DNA of 40,670 nt from an uncultured Cocleimonas sp. Lineage in GTDB: Bacteria; Pseudomonadota; Gammaproteobacteria; Thiotrichales; Thiotrichaceae. The stretch spans positions 1 to 40,670 of the forward strand of contig CALFUP010000268.1 of NCBI GenBank assembly GCA_937929875.1. The letters run 5' to 3'. Below, piece by piece: positions 8,641 to 16,104 of this stretch; positions within the stretch are counted from its first letter, which is position 1, and each line of letters starts with the position of its first letter. The notes beneath the pieces are model-generated. The model was not told where the DNA came from and made no database searches. It saw only the letters and a program-made list of their open reading frames with translations. Made by a program: the position numbers and the translations under genes.

Positions 8641-10137
8641 TTAGTTAGACGTTGCACCAGCGATTGGTGTTGTTACGTATGGGAATACTGCATCAAACTG
8701 TGTTGCATTTTGTACCACACCGTCAGTAATTGCTAACTCACCCGATGGAGCATCTGCTGGAACACATAAATCTAATGGTAGGTGACATAACACACCCATT
8801 GATACTCGTAATGCAGCATCGACCGTATCATCACCAGGACGACGACCGTTCGGGAAGCCCGCATTATCACCTGCAACGACACCAAAGTTACTTTGGCTAG
8901 CTTTAGGCGTTGGTGCAATGTTGGTATTCAAACGTTGCATTTCTGCTAATGAACCATTCTTATTAACGCCAATGAAGCCCGTTAGGAATGTAGCGACTAA
9001 GTCTGGACGATCTTTAACTGTTGGTGGCACTACGCCAAATAATACGCCTAGCAACTGTGGGAGCGACGGGCTGAATACGTAATCAGCAAACTGCAAGTCA
9101 TCTTTTGGCTCGCTTGAATTAAACTTATTTTTATCTGGAAGACCAATAACTACTTCATTAACTAACGGCATACTGAGTCTTGAAACCTGCGTCCAAGCAC
9201 CACTACTAACTGCGGGTTGACCGAAAGTAGGTGTAGGATCAATGATTCGAACCTGTGGCAAACTTGCCGTTGTCCAAGCACCAATAATGCCATTCTCGTT
9301 GCCACCTGTTAAACAAGCGATGGGAACTTCTAATGCAATACTCGTTACGTTCTTATCTGCTAGGTCATCATTTTCTGCATCTGTTGCGCCTAGTGGATTG
9401 GTGTTAACTAAATCGAATATCTCGCCCAAGTTGACTGAAAATGAATCTTTACGTTGACCAACAAACACACGGCCATCTTGCGAACCTGTAGGACAGGCAG
9501 ACAGTGTTACATCATGAATAAATGTTTTTGCATAGGCATCATAAGACTCAGTGCCAAAGGTCTTATTACCCACATTATCAAAAGGCTTAGTAAAAATGCT
9601 GTCGCCTGAGTTTGCTGATATAACAGCAGATTTTGTGCCAGTGCGGCGATCGCCATCAACCATTGTTAGGTTGAAGGTTTCTTTAAAGTTGAGAGCACTA
9701 TTATCTGCCGAAGTGATACCTCCAATGTTTTTTAATGGAACAGCGATATCTTTACCATCAATCGGAAGAGTAATGCCTTTGCCGTCATTGCCTAACATGT
9801 TTTGAAAGTCGAACTGGAATGTCACGTCTTCAACTGCATCGCCATTATTATCAACATGAATTTCATATAGAGCATCAGCTTCTAATGGAAAATAATTAGG
9901 TCCACCATAAGCATCTTGTAATGGATTATAATTTGCAATCAGAGTGACATAACCTTCTCTACCCGTTTCATAGCTTCTGAACATATAGAAGTCCGTAGCG
10001 TCGACTCTTGGGTTAGAGGTGATGAATGGAGCTTCACGATGACTAGATGCAGAAGCTGTGGTAATTGTTGCTGTACCTGTAGCAGCAACCAATGTAGCTA
10101 GCAGTGTTTTTTTGATATTGCTTGAGAGTGTTTTCAT
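8641..10137 (-). CDS. Exported DUF4331 domain protein
   Basis: A 498-residue protein with a Sec signal peptide (cleavage near ASA30) and the hallmarks of DUF4331: SHREAP (residues 32-37) then DATDFYMF (46-53), and a C-terminal FDAVFPYVTTP. The family is secreted or periplasmic and has no established biochemical function. The start is supported by GGAG seven bases upstream. It is the first gene of an operon with the small lipoprotein. A bipartite promoter-like element identical in layout to the one upstream of the ECF sigma gene is centred about 80 bp before the start (10202-10231), so I infer control by the neighbouring ECF sigma factor and its cupin anti-sigma factor. Confidence 0.93.
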   Translation of the reverse strand: MKTLSSNIKKTLLATLVAATGTATITTASASSHREAPFITSNPRVDATDFYMFRSYETGREGYVTLIANYNPLQDAYGGPNYFPLEADALYEIHVDNNGDAVEDVTFQFDFQNMLGNDGKGITLPIDGKDIAVPLKNIGGITSADNSALNFKETFNLTMVDGDRRTGTKSAVISANSGDSIFTKPFDNVGNKTFGTESYDAYAKTFIHDVTLSACPTGSQDGRVFVGQRKDSFSVNLGEIFDLVNTNPLGATDAENDDLADKNVTSIALEVPIACLTGGNENGIIGAWTTASLPQVRIIDPTPTFGQPAVSSGAWTQVSRLSMPLVNEVVIGLPDKNKFNSSEPKDDLQFADYVFSPSLPQLLGVLFGVVPPTVKDRPDLVATFLTGFIGVNKNGSLAEMQRLNTNIAPTPKASQSNFGVVAGDNAGFPNGRRPGDDTVDAALRVSMGVLCHLPLDLCVPADAPSGELAITDGVVQNATQFDAVFPYVTTPIAGATSN

Positions 10138-10201
10138 AATTTTCTCCGTTATCCATAAGTGAGTAATTAAACAAGTTATTGTTGTTCTGTTGTCAGGGAG
10201 G

Positions 10202-10231
10202 ATTACGCAAGCTTCGAAAAAATCGGATTCA
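10202..10231 (-). promoter_or_regulatory. Candidate ECF-sigma promoter of the DUF4331 operon
   Basis: On the minus strand: TGAATCC (10225-10231), 18-bp spacer beginning GAT, then GTAAT (10202-10206) preceded by GC. The same TGAATCCGAT/GCGTAAT pair with the same spacing stands before the ECF sigma gene (11630-11659). Predicted 5' leader about 60 nt. The -35 resembles the TGATCC element known for the RpoE-ChrR (ECF11-type) class; that comparison is from memory. Confidence 0.72.
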
Positions 10232-10264
10232 TTTTTTTTAGTTTTTTTATTTTAACGAGAAATC

Positions 10265-10280
10265 TCACTTCATGAAGTGA
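10265..10280. promoter_or_regulatory. Perfect 16-bp palindrome upstream of the DUF4331 operon
   Basis: TCACTTCATGAAGTGA is a perfect inverted repeat about 35 bp upstream of the candidate ECF promoter. It could be an operator for an additional dimeric regulator. No second copy was noticed. Confidence 0.35.
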
Positions 10281-10347
10281 AGTAAATCTCTTCTAGTTAG
10301 AGGTAACTTGTCGGCATGTTAGAGTCATATTTCATTGAATTTCGGGT

Positions 10348-10380
10348 AAAAAAAATCACAGATAAAACTGTGATTTTTTT
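10348..10380. terminator. Bidirectional Rho-independent terminator after the anti-sigma gene
   Basis: AAAAAAATCACAG, loop ATAAAA, CTGTGATTTTTTT: a 13-bp stem flanked by A and T tracts that works on either strand. It lies about 40 bp after the anti-sigma stop and separates the sigma/anti-sigma transcript from the DUF4331 operon, so the two units are transcribed independently. Confidence 0.88.
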
Positions 10381-10420
10381 AAATATTGTTGATGAGTTAG
10401 ATGTTTTAACTCAAGGAAAG

Positions 10421-10915
10421 CTATACCGGTAAAGCGCCTCGCATGAATGCAATACACCCAGTTTTTGTACTGACCTTACCGTGGGTTACTCCTGCTGCTG
10501 CAAAATGAAAATCACCTGCATTTAATTGAATGTCACCAAGACTAAGGTCGCCTTCCAGCATCAAGGTTTCCTCATCAAAGGGATGACCGTGACCTTCCAT
10601 TTCGAAACCTGGCTCGAGTCTAATTAAGTAGGATAAAAGACTGTCCGGAATGGTTATATCACCGTGTAATACTTTAAAACTACCTCCTGGAAAAGCTTCA
10701 ATCCAACCATCTGTATCAGATGCAGCGACAAGATCAAAACCTGCTTCTAACGGGGGATTTTCGATTCCAGATTGTGGCAACTTAATCTTAGACATTAAAT
10801 TATTACGCATGCGCAACACTGTTTCATCATCAATCTCAACAGGATCATGTGCCTCTGCCAACATTTCAAGAATGTCGTCATCAAGGGTATTAGGATTGTC
10901 ATCATGCTTTTTCAT
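10421..10915 (-). CDS. Cupin anti-sigma factor, ChrR-like, without N-terminal zinc finger
   Basis: A 164-residue protein predicted to bind and restrain the ECF sigma factor encoded just upstream. The N-terminal third (ILEMLAEAHDPVEIDDETVLRMRNNLMSKI) resembles the short sigma-binding helix region seen before cupin domains in such regulators. The C-terminal half is a ChrR-type cupin with candidate metal ligands H109, H111, E115 and H145 (HGHPFDEE...VTHG). The usual zinc-binding HxxxCxxC of ChrR is absent; the only cysteine is C154. The frame can also start at 10927, but GGAGGG five bases before the ATG at 10915 favours MKKHDD. It overlaps the sigma gene by 14 bp, implying translational coupling. 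Confidence 0.85.
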   Translation of the reverse strand: MKKHDDNPNTLDDDILEMLAEAHDPVEIDDETVLRMRNNLMSKIKLPQSGIENPPLEAGFDLVAASDTDGWIEAFPGGSFKVLHGDITIPDSLLSYLIRLEPGFEMEGHGHPFDEETLMLEGDLSLGDIQLNAGDFHFAAAGVTHGKVSTKTGCIAFMRGALPV

Positions 10916-11495
10916 AAATCCCTCCATTTCTTAGATCTTCCCGAGATAAGGTTTCTTTTAAAATTAACTGCGCGCGACGAATATTTGATTTAACTGTACC
11001 TATTGGGTCACCCGTATATTCACTAATTTCGCTTTGTGTCATATCTTTGTAAAAGGCTAAAAATATAGCCTGTCGTTGCTTATCTGTTAATAACTGTAAT
11101 GCTTCGTAAACTCGGCTTTCGACATCAATACCATGGACCTTGGTAAAGGATGTTTCTGTTGATTCATCTTCGCTTCTATTTGCATCAAACTCACAGCTGT
11201 TATTATTTATCTGTGGTCGCTCTCTACGTAATGTGTCCAATGCTCGGCTTCGACAAATCATCAACATCCAAGCTAAAGGTACTGCTCGTGACGCATCAAA
11301 ATCTTTAGCTTTTTTCCATACTTGCATAAAAACATCACCAACAACTTCCTCAGCTAGCTCTGGTTTTAAAACAATTTTAATTGCTAAACCATAGACGCGG
11401 TTGACAACAGCATCGTATAACTCAGCCAAGGCAGTTTCATCACCGTCTTGAATTCGAATGAGTAAATCTACTAATGGATCTTTTTCTCGCTCCAC
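10902..11495 (-). CDS. ECF-type RNA polymerase sigma factor
   Basis: A 197-residue sigma-70 family factor with only regions 2 and 4. Region 2: ALAELYDAVVNRVYGLAIKI through EVVGDVFMQVWKKAKDFD, then PLAWMLMICRSRALDTLRR. Region 4: LTDKQRQAIFLAFYKDMTQSEI, then GTVKSNIRRAQ, the -35 recognition helix. Start is GTG at 11495 with AGGAG seven bases upstream. It is co-transcribed with the overlapping anti-sigma gene, the standard arrangement for membrane- or metal-signal controlled ECF factors. A promoter-like element shared with the DUF4331 operon lies at 11630-11659, so autoregulation is likely. Cupin-type anti-sigma partners are associated with oxidative or singlet-oxygen stress, but the signal here is unknown. 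Confidence 0.94.
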   Translation of the reverse strand: MEREKDPLVDLLIRIQDGDETALAELYDAVVNRVYGLAIKIVLKPELAEEVVGDVFMQVWKKAKDFDASRAVPLAWMLMICRSRALDTLRRERPQINNNSCEFDANRSEDESTETSFTKVHGIDVESRVYEALQLLTDKQRQAIFLAFYKDMTQSEISEYTGDPIGTVKSNIRRAQLILKETLSREDLRNGGIYEKA

Positions 11496-11629
11496 TTCTT
11501 GTCTCCTGAAAAGGATGTCTACAATGAGAATTTATAGTATAGGAGACTTTTACTCTAAGTCACTATGACTTTCTCTTTTATAAACAGATCATTAGAACAA
11601 GTTTTTAAGTGATTTCACATATATTTCAC

Positions 11630-11659
11630 ATTACGCTGGTGATTCCAATATCGGATTCA
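11630..11659 (-). promoter_or_regulatory. Candidate autoregulated ECF-sigma promoter
   Basis: On the minus strand: TGAATCC (11653-11659), 18-bp spacer beginning GAT, then GTAAT (11630-11634) preceded by GC. Same words and spacing as at 10202-10231 before the DUF4331 operon, while the rest of the spacer differs. It would give a leader of about 125 nt before the GTG start. Confidence 0.72.
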
Positions 11660-11715
11660 AATTATTATATAAATAACTGAAAATCATCTAGTTAACTGAT
11701 AAGAGGGCTAACTAG

Positions 11716-11785
11716 AAATGACACCCCCCCACTTTTTAAGTGTTATCTAAGGAAAATAGCCTCAAATAGTAGGGGGGTGTCATTT
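11716..11785. repeat. Intergenic repeat copies 4 and 5 as an inverted pair
   Basis: Left arm at 11716-11737 (AAATGACACCCCCCC then ACTTTTT) and right arm at 11764-11785 (AAATAGTAGGGGGG then TGTCATTT) are near-perfect inverse complements around a 26-nt loop, 70 bp in all. The layout resembles a miniature element with terminal inverted repeats. Confidence 0.9.
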
Positions 11786-11919
11786 CTACTTTCCTCAATA
11801 CAAACCATCGATAAAGCTTAGCAAGAATACTCAACAGAACTGTCATTTTTATTCATTCTACGTTGTAACTTAACGATAGAGACTTTTTTTCGTAAAGAGG
11901 TAGATTGTAACAAGGTAAT

Positions 11920-11934
11920 TGCGAATAATTATCA
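11920..11934 (+). promoter_or_regulatory. Candidate Fur box
   Basis: TGCGAATAATTATCA matches the 7-1-7 Fur consensus TGATAAT-N-ATTATCA at 12 of 14 positions, with the right half perfect. It lies about 50 bp before an iron(III)-type ABC permease gene, as expected for iron-repressed transcription. Confidence 0.6.
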
Positions 11935-11985
11935 ATTGTAATAAAATTCATCTCCCGCTGTTTAGAGTGTATTAGCCTCCCACCG

Positions 11986-13695
11986 ATGGATAATTCGACC
12001 AATACTGTTATCACTAATGAAGACAGTTCTAAAAACTCCCACGCTTTAAAATTTAGCTTACCAAAACTAGATCGTTGGAATGTGTCGATTATGTCGATTG
12101 CCTTATTGATGGCATTGCCGGTGTTAGTGGTTGCTAGTTATCTATTCCAGCCTTTCAATGAAAACTGGACTCATCTATACGAAAATCTTCTTGGGGATTA
12201 TGTTTCTAATTCTTTAATATTGATGGCAGGCGTTACTGTGGGTGTCTTAAGCATGGGAATTATCACCGCGTGGCTGACTAGCATGTGCGAGTTTCCAATG
12301 CGCCGTTTTTTCTCATGGGCGTTGTTATTACCGTTAGCCATCCCTGCCTATATAATTGCTTACACCTACACAGGCATGCTGGATTTTGCAGGGCCAATAC
12401 AAACACTATTGCGCGAAACCTTTGGTTGGAGTGCTAGTGACTATTGGTTTCCTGAAGTGCGCTCCATGGGTGGCGCTATCATGATGTTGTCTTTAGTGTT
12501 GTATCCCTACGTTTATATGCTGGCGCGTGCCGCTTTTTTAGAGCAGTCCATCTGCGTACTTGAAGCTAGTCGTACTTTAGGAAATTCACCCTTTCAAAGT
12601 TTTTACCGAGTCGCATTGCCATTGGCGCGTCCTGCGATTGTTACAGGCTTGTCGTTAGCGTTAATGGAAACATTAGCCGATTACGGCACAGTCGAATATT
12701 TTGGTATTCCAACATTTACTACAGGCATTTTCAAAACGTGGTTTGACGTGTTCGATGAAGGCACAGCAGCACAACTTGCTGCATTTTTGTTAGCTTTTGT
12801 TTTTGCTTTACTGATTTTAGAAAAATGGTCACGCCGACGAGCCAAATTTCACCACACCAGTAATAAATATTCGAACATAAGCAGATTCCAAATGACGGGA
12901 TGGAAAGCTGTACTGGTGTTCTTTGCTTGTGCGATGCCTTTCTTATTCGGTTTTTTGATTCCAGCAATTCAGTTATTAATTTGGACCTTTACCACTGCTG
13001 AAGAGGTTATTGATGCCGCATTCTTCAGTTTGGTTTGGAATAGTGTTTCCTTAGCTGCTATGGCGGCAATTCTAGCGGTTTCAATCGCTCTTTTACTAGG
13101 TTATGGAAAACGCTTACGTAAAACTAAAACGATTTCAACTAGCGTCAATATTGCTTCCATGGGATACGCAGTTCCAGGAACCGTTATTGCCGTAGGTGTG
13201 ATGGTGCCACTCGCATGGTTCGACAATACGCTCGACGCTTGGATGCGGGAGACCTTTGATGTTTCGACGGGGCTATTACTTTCAGGCACTTTATTCGCTT
13301 TATTATTTGCCTACACCGTTCGCTTTTTAGCGGTTTCCATCCAAGCCATTGATGCTGGTTTAGGTAAAATTAAGCCAACCATGGACGACGCAGGGCGCTC
13401 ACTAGGTTTAACTCCTTTTGGCGTGTTAAAAAATATCCATCTACCTATCATGAAAGGTACGGTTTTAACCGCTTTGCTGTTAGTGTTTGTGGATGTACTC
13501 AAAGAGCTTCCTGCAACACTAATAATGCGTCCATTCAACTTTAATACCTTAGCAGTTCGTGCTCATGAAATGGCAGCCGATGAACGCTTAGCTGATGCTG
13601 GAGCTCCGGCATTAATGATAGTGCTCGTGGGAATTATCCCTGTTATTTTACTCAGTAAGGTTATTAGCCATTCACGAGCGGGGCATCATTCATGA
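11986..13695 (+). CDS. Iron(III)-type ABC transporter permease, two fused permease halves (FbpB-like)
   Basis: A 569-residue inner-membrane protein with about twelve hydrophobic segments in two homologous binding-protein-dependent permease units, as in FbpB/SfuB/AfuB. EAA-loop features are seen in each half: EASRTLGNSPFQSFYRVALPLARPA, and DDAGRSLGLTPFGVLKNIHLPIMK. The start at 11986 has only a weak Shine-Dalgarno. The downstream ATPase gene overlaps by 4 bp. A Fur-like box precedes it, supporting iron regulation. No periplasmic substrate-binding protein gene lies alongside, so the binding protein must be encoded elsewhere. Thiamine or phosphonate permeases have related folds, but the fused-half arrangement plus the Fur box favours iron. 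Confidence 0.88.
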   Translation: MDNSTNTVITNEDSSKNSHALKFSLPKLDRWNVSIMSIALLMALPVLVVASYLFQPFNENWTHLYENLLGDYVSNSLILMAGVTVGVLSMGIITAWLTSMCEFPMRRFFSWALLLPLAIPAYIIAYTYTGMLDFAGPIQTLLRETFGWSASDYWFPEVRSMGGAIMMLSLVLYPYVYMLARAAFLEQSICVLEASRTLGNSPFQSFYRVALPLARPAIVTGLSLALMETLADYGTVEYFGIPTFTTGIFKTWFDVFDEGTAAQLAAFLLAFVFALLILEKWSRRRAKFHHTSNKYSNISRFQMTGWKAVLVFFACAMPFLFGFLIPAIQLLIWTFTTAEEVIDAAFFSLVWNSVSLAAMAAILAVSIALLLGYGKRLRKTKTISTSVNIASMGYAVPGTVIAVGVMVPLAWFDNTLDAWMRETFDVSTGLLLSGTLFALLFAYTVRFLAVSIQAIDAGLGKIKPTMDDAGRSLGLTPFGVLKNIHLPIMKGTVLTALLLVFVDVLKELPATLIMRPFNFNTLAVRAHEMAADERLADAGAPALMIVLVGIIPVILLSKVISHSRAGHHS

Positions 13696-14768
13696 GTAGT
13701 AAAAAAATCATGAGTATTTTAACTGTCGATCAAATTTCAGTGGCTTATGATGAAAATCAAGTCGTCAATCAAGTAAGCTTTTCGCTTAAAAAAGGAGAAA
13801 TTGGTTGCCTGCTAGGCCCAAGCGGTTGCGGAAAAACAACCATTTTACGTGCTATTGCAGGCTTCGAATCACTTAAACAAGGCTCAATCACTTTATGTGA
13901 TGCCATCGTAAGTGATGCTAAATTCACCATGCCACCCGAAAAACGCAACATTGGCATGGTGTTTCAAGACTTTGCCTTATTTCCGCACTTAAATATTGCT
14001 GATAATATTGCTTTTGGCATTCGTCATTTAAGTAAAAAAGATAAAAAAGAACGAGTTAATCAACTGCTTAAGCTGATTAATCTTGGAGATTATGGTACGC
14101 GTTATCCGCATGAATTATCAGGAGGACAACAGCAACGTATCGCACTGGCGCGAGGTTTAGCTCCAAAGCCCGATTTAATCTTAATGGATGAACCTTTCTC
14201 TAGTATGGATACCGAACTGCGCGAAGAACTTGCTCGTGAAGTTCGTATCATCCTCAAGCACGAAAACATTACGGCTATTTTAGTCACGCATGATCAAAAC
14301 GAAGCCTTCGCGATGGCGGACAATATTGGTGTGGTGAACAATGGAAAGTTACTACAATGGGATGAAGGCTACGAACTCTATCACGAACCAAAATCATTAA
14401 TAGTTGCAGACTTTATCGGGCAGGGTGTCTTTATCGATGGGGTAATGCTTGAGGATCATCAGATTAAAACGACTCTCGCAATATTTGAAGGACATCACAT
14501 ACCGAAAGAAGTTAGCGTAGGCTCAAAAGTTAAAGTTCTGGTACGTCCTGATGATATAATTCATGATGATTGTAGTCCTAGAAAAGCGAAAATACTGTCG
14601 CGAGTATTTAGAGGAGCAAATAACCTTTACACCCTAGAAATGGAAGATGGAACACAGCTATTATCGCTTGTACATTCTCATCACAATCATGAAGTGGGGG
14701 AGGAACTAGGTATTGTTATGGAGTTTGAACATATGGTTGTATTTGCTGACAACCAAAGTGATAAATAG
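13692..14768 (+). CDS. Iron(III)-type ABC transporter ATP-binding protein (FbpC-like)
   Basis: A 358-residue ATPase driving the upstream permease. Walker A GPSGCGKTT (42-50), Q-loop around MVFQDFALFPHL (89-100), signature LSGGQQQR (142-149), Walker B DLILMDEP (161-168) and switch histidine H200 in VTHD are all present. A C-terminal TOBE-like domain (about 280-355, including KVLVRPDDI) is typical of FbpC/PotA-type subunits. Its ATG overlaps the permease TGA (ATGA), so translation is coupled. An alternative in-frame ATG lies at 13710. No terminator is visible in the 60-bp gap to the esterase gene. Confidence 0.93.
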   Translation: MSSKKIMSILTVDQISVAYDENQVVNQVSFSLKKGEIGCLLGPSGCGKTTILRAIAGFESLKQGSITLCDAIVSDAKFTMPPEKRNIGMVFQDFALFPHLNIADNIAFGIRHLSKKDKKERVNQLLKLINLGDYGTRYPHELSGGQQQRIALARGLAPKPDLILMDEPFSSMDTELREELAREVRIILKHENITAILVTHDQNEAFAMADNIGVVNNGKLLQWDEGYELYHEPKSLIVADFIGQGVFIDGVMLEDHQIKTTLAIFEGHHIPKEVSVGSKVKVLVRPDDIIHDDCSPRKAKILSRVFRGANNLYTLEMEDGTQLLSLVHSHHNHEVGEELGIVMEFEHMVVFADNQSDK

Positions 14769-14828
14769 ATAACCCCAGCATTGACGTAAAATCAAAACCT
14801 CTTATCTCAAACATAAATTAGACATCCA

Positions 14829-15506
14829 ATGGAACAAAAAATGCAAGATTTACCCGTAGAAGTTGTTAAAACTTCGGAACAAACTGAATTTACAGTCATC
14901 TGGATGCACGGTCTTGGTGCAGACGGAAATGACTTTGTTCCTGTCATTCCTGAGTTAAAATTGCCAGCATCACTAAAGGTAAAATTTGTATTTCCTCATG
15001 CGCCTATTCGTCCGGTGACGTTGAATAACGGTATGGAAATGCGAGCATGGTATGACTTATTGTCATTAGATAGATCGAAAACCGCCAAGGAAGATGACAT
15101 ATTAACGACGGTGACTTGGATCAATCAAATGATTGATAAGGAAATAGAAAGCGGGACACCTTCGGATAAAATTTTACTTGCTGGATTCTCACAAGGCGGC
15201 GTTATTGCCTTGCATACAGGTTTGAGATATCCCAAGAAGTTGGCGGGTATAATGGCGCTGTCGACTTACATTCCATTTACAGAAAATACGCTCGCACAAG
15301 CTAGTGAAGCTCAACAAGGAATTGCTATTTTTGCTGCACATGGTGTGCATGACCCCGTGATCCCATTTGCTAGCTATCAAGATTATGTACCAGCTTTAAA
15401 AGGTCAAGGATATAACGTAGAAGCTCATGATTACCCGATGGAGCATTCGCTTTGCTTGGAAGAAATTAATGATATTTCAGCTTGGTTACAAACAGTGTTG
15501 AAATAG
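14829..15506 (+). CDS. Carboxylesterase/lysophospholipase, alpha/beta hydrolase family
   Basis: A 225-residue hydrolase of the phospholipase/carboxylesterase (Abhydrolase_2) family. Oxyanion-region motif HGLGADGNDF (27-36), nucleophile motif GFSQGG with S121, acid D175 in HGVHDPVIPF, and H206 in MEHSLCLEE form a complete Ser-Asp-His triad. No signal peptide, so cytoplasmic. Length matches the roughly 220 residues of the bacterial family. Natural substrate unknown; short acyl esters or lysophospholipids are usual. It starts 60 bp after the ABC ATPase gene on the same strand, so it may share its transcript or have its own promoter. The ATG at 14841 is an alternative start. Confidence 0.93.
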   Translation: MEQKMQDLPVEVVKTSEQTEFTVIWMHGLGADGNDFVPVIPELKLPASLKVKFVFPHAPIRPVTLNNGMEMRAWYDLLSLDRSKTAKEDDILTTVTWINQMIDKEIESGTPSDKILLAGFSQGGVIALHTGLRYPKKLAGIMALSTYIPFTENTLAQASEAQQGIAIFAAHGVHDPVIPFASYQDYVPALKGQGYNVEAHDYPMEHSLCLEEINDISAWLQTVLK

Positions 15507-15565
15507 ATCGTTATGAAGTAATTCAGATTAATCTGATAATCTCTCTTTAACTGTATTGTTAGCTT

Positions 15566-15880
15566 TTATTGCACTACCATAAACATTCTTACGTGTTCAT
15601 CTGTCATCGTAGAATAACTCATTCCAAATTTAGAAGTGGCTATTTTATTGGCTTCTTGCTGTAATTTGATGGGGCTTTTGTCGCAGGTAAAAAAGCCAAT
15701 CTCTCTTGAGAGTTTAGGGTTTTCATTACCCTCAAAGGTGTAAGCGTAATCACAAACTTGCTTTGCCTTTATCTCTACTTTGATTCCAATTTTTGTAGAG
15801 TCGCTTTCCGCAAAAACAAGACTAGATAAACAAACCAGCGTTGTAATAACCACACTTTTAAAAATTGTTTGTTGCAACAT
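15566..15880 (-). CDS. Small secreted protein, unknown function
   Basis: A 104-residue product with a signal peptide (hydrophobic FKSVVITTLVCLSSLVFA) and a short mature domain containing two cysteines (QVCDYAYTFEG and FFTCDKSP) that may form a disulfide. A TTG five codons upstream (15895) is also possible. No good Shine-Dalgarno is visible for either. I recognise no family. It stands alone, convergent with the esterase gene. Coding character is supported mainly by the signal peptide. Confidence 0.6.
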   Translation of the reverse strand: MLQQTIFKSVVITTLVCLSSLVFAESDSTKIGIKVEIKAKQVCDYAYTFEGNENPKLSREIGFFTCDKSPIKLQQEANKIATSKFGMSYSTMTDEHVRMFMVVQ

Positions 15881-16104
15881 CGTCAGTAGATTCAAAATTG
15901 AAAGTTTAATTATGAATCCTGAGCCGTTTTGAACGAATATCGTCGGTCAGCTTATTCCTAACTTTGGAAGGGTCAGATGCCGTTAATCGATCTTTTGGTA
16001 CTTTTTTGTGTCAATGAGCTATCAGAAAATAAAGTAACAGATAGTTGTAAGTGATCAATTTAGCTTTGATTTGTGATTGATTAGATACCTGTTGTTAATT
16101 GCTA

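Larger units (their letters stand above)
11496..11985. other. Divergent intergenic region between the ECF sigma gene and the iron ABC operon
   Basis: 490 bp without a supported gene. From left to right it holds the leader and candidate ECF promoter of the sigma gene (11630-11659), an inverted pair of the intergenic repeat (11716-11785), and a candidate Fur box (11920-11934) before the permease start. Confidence 0.8.
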
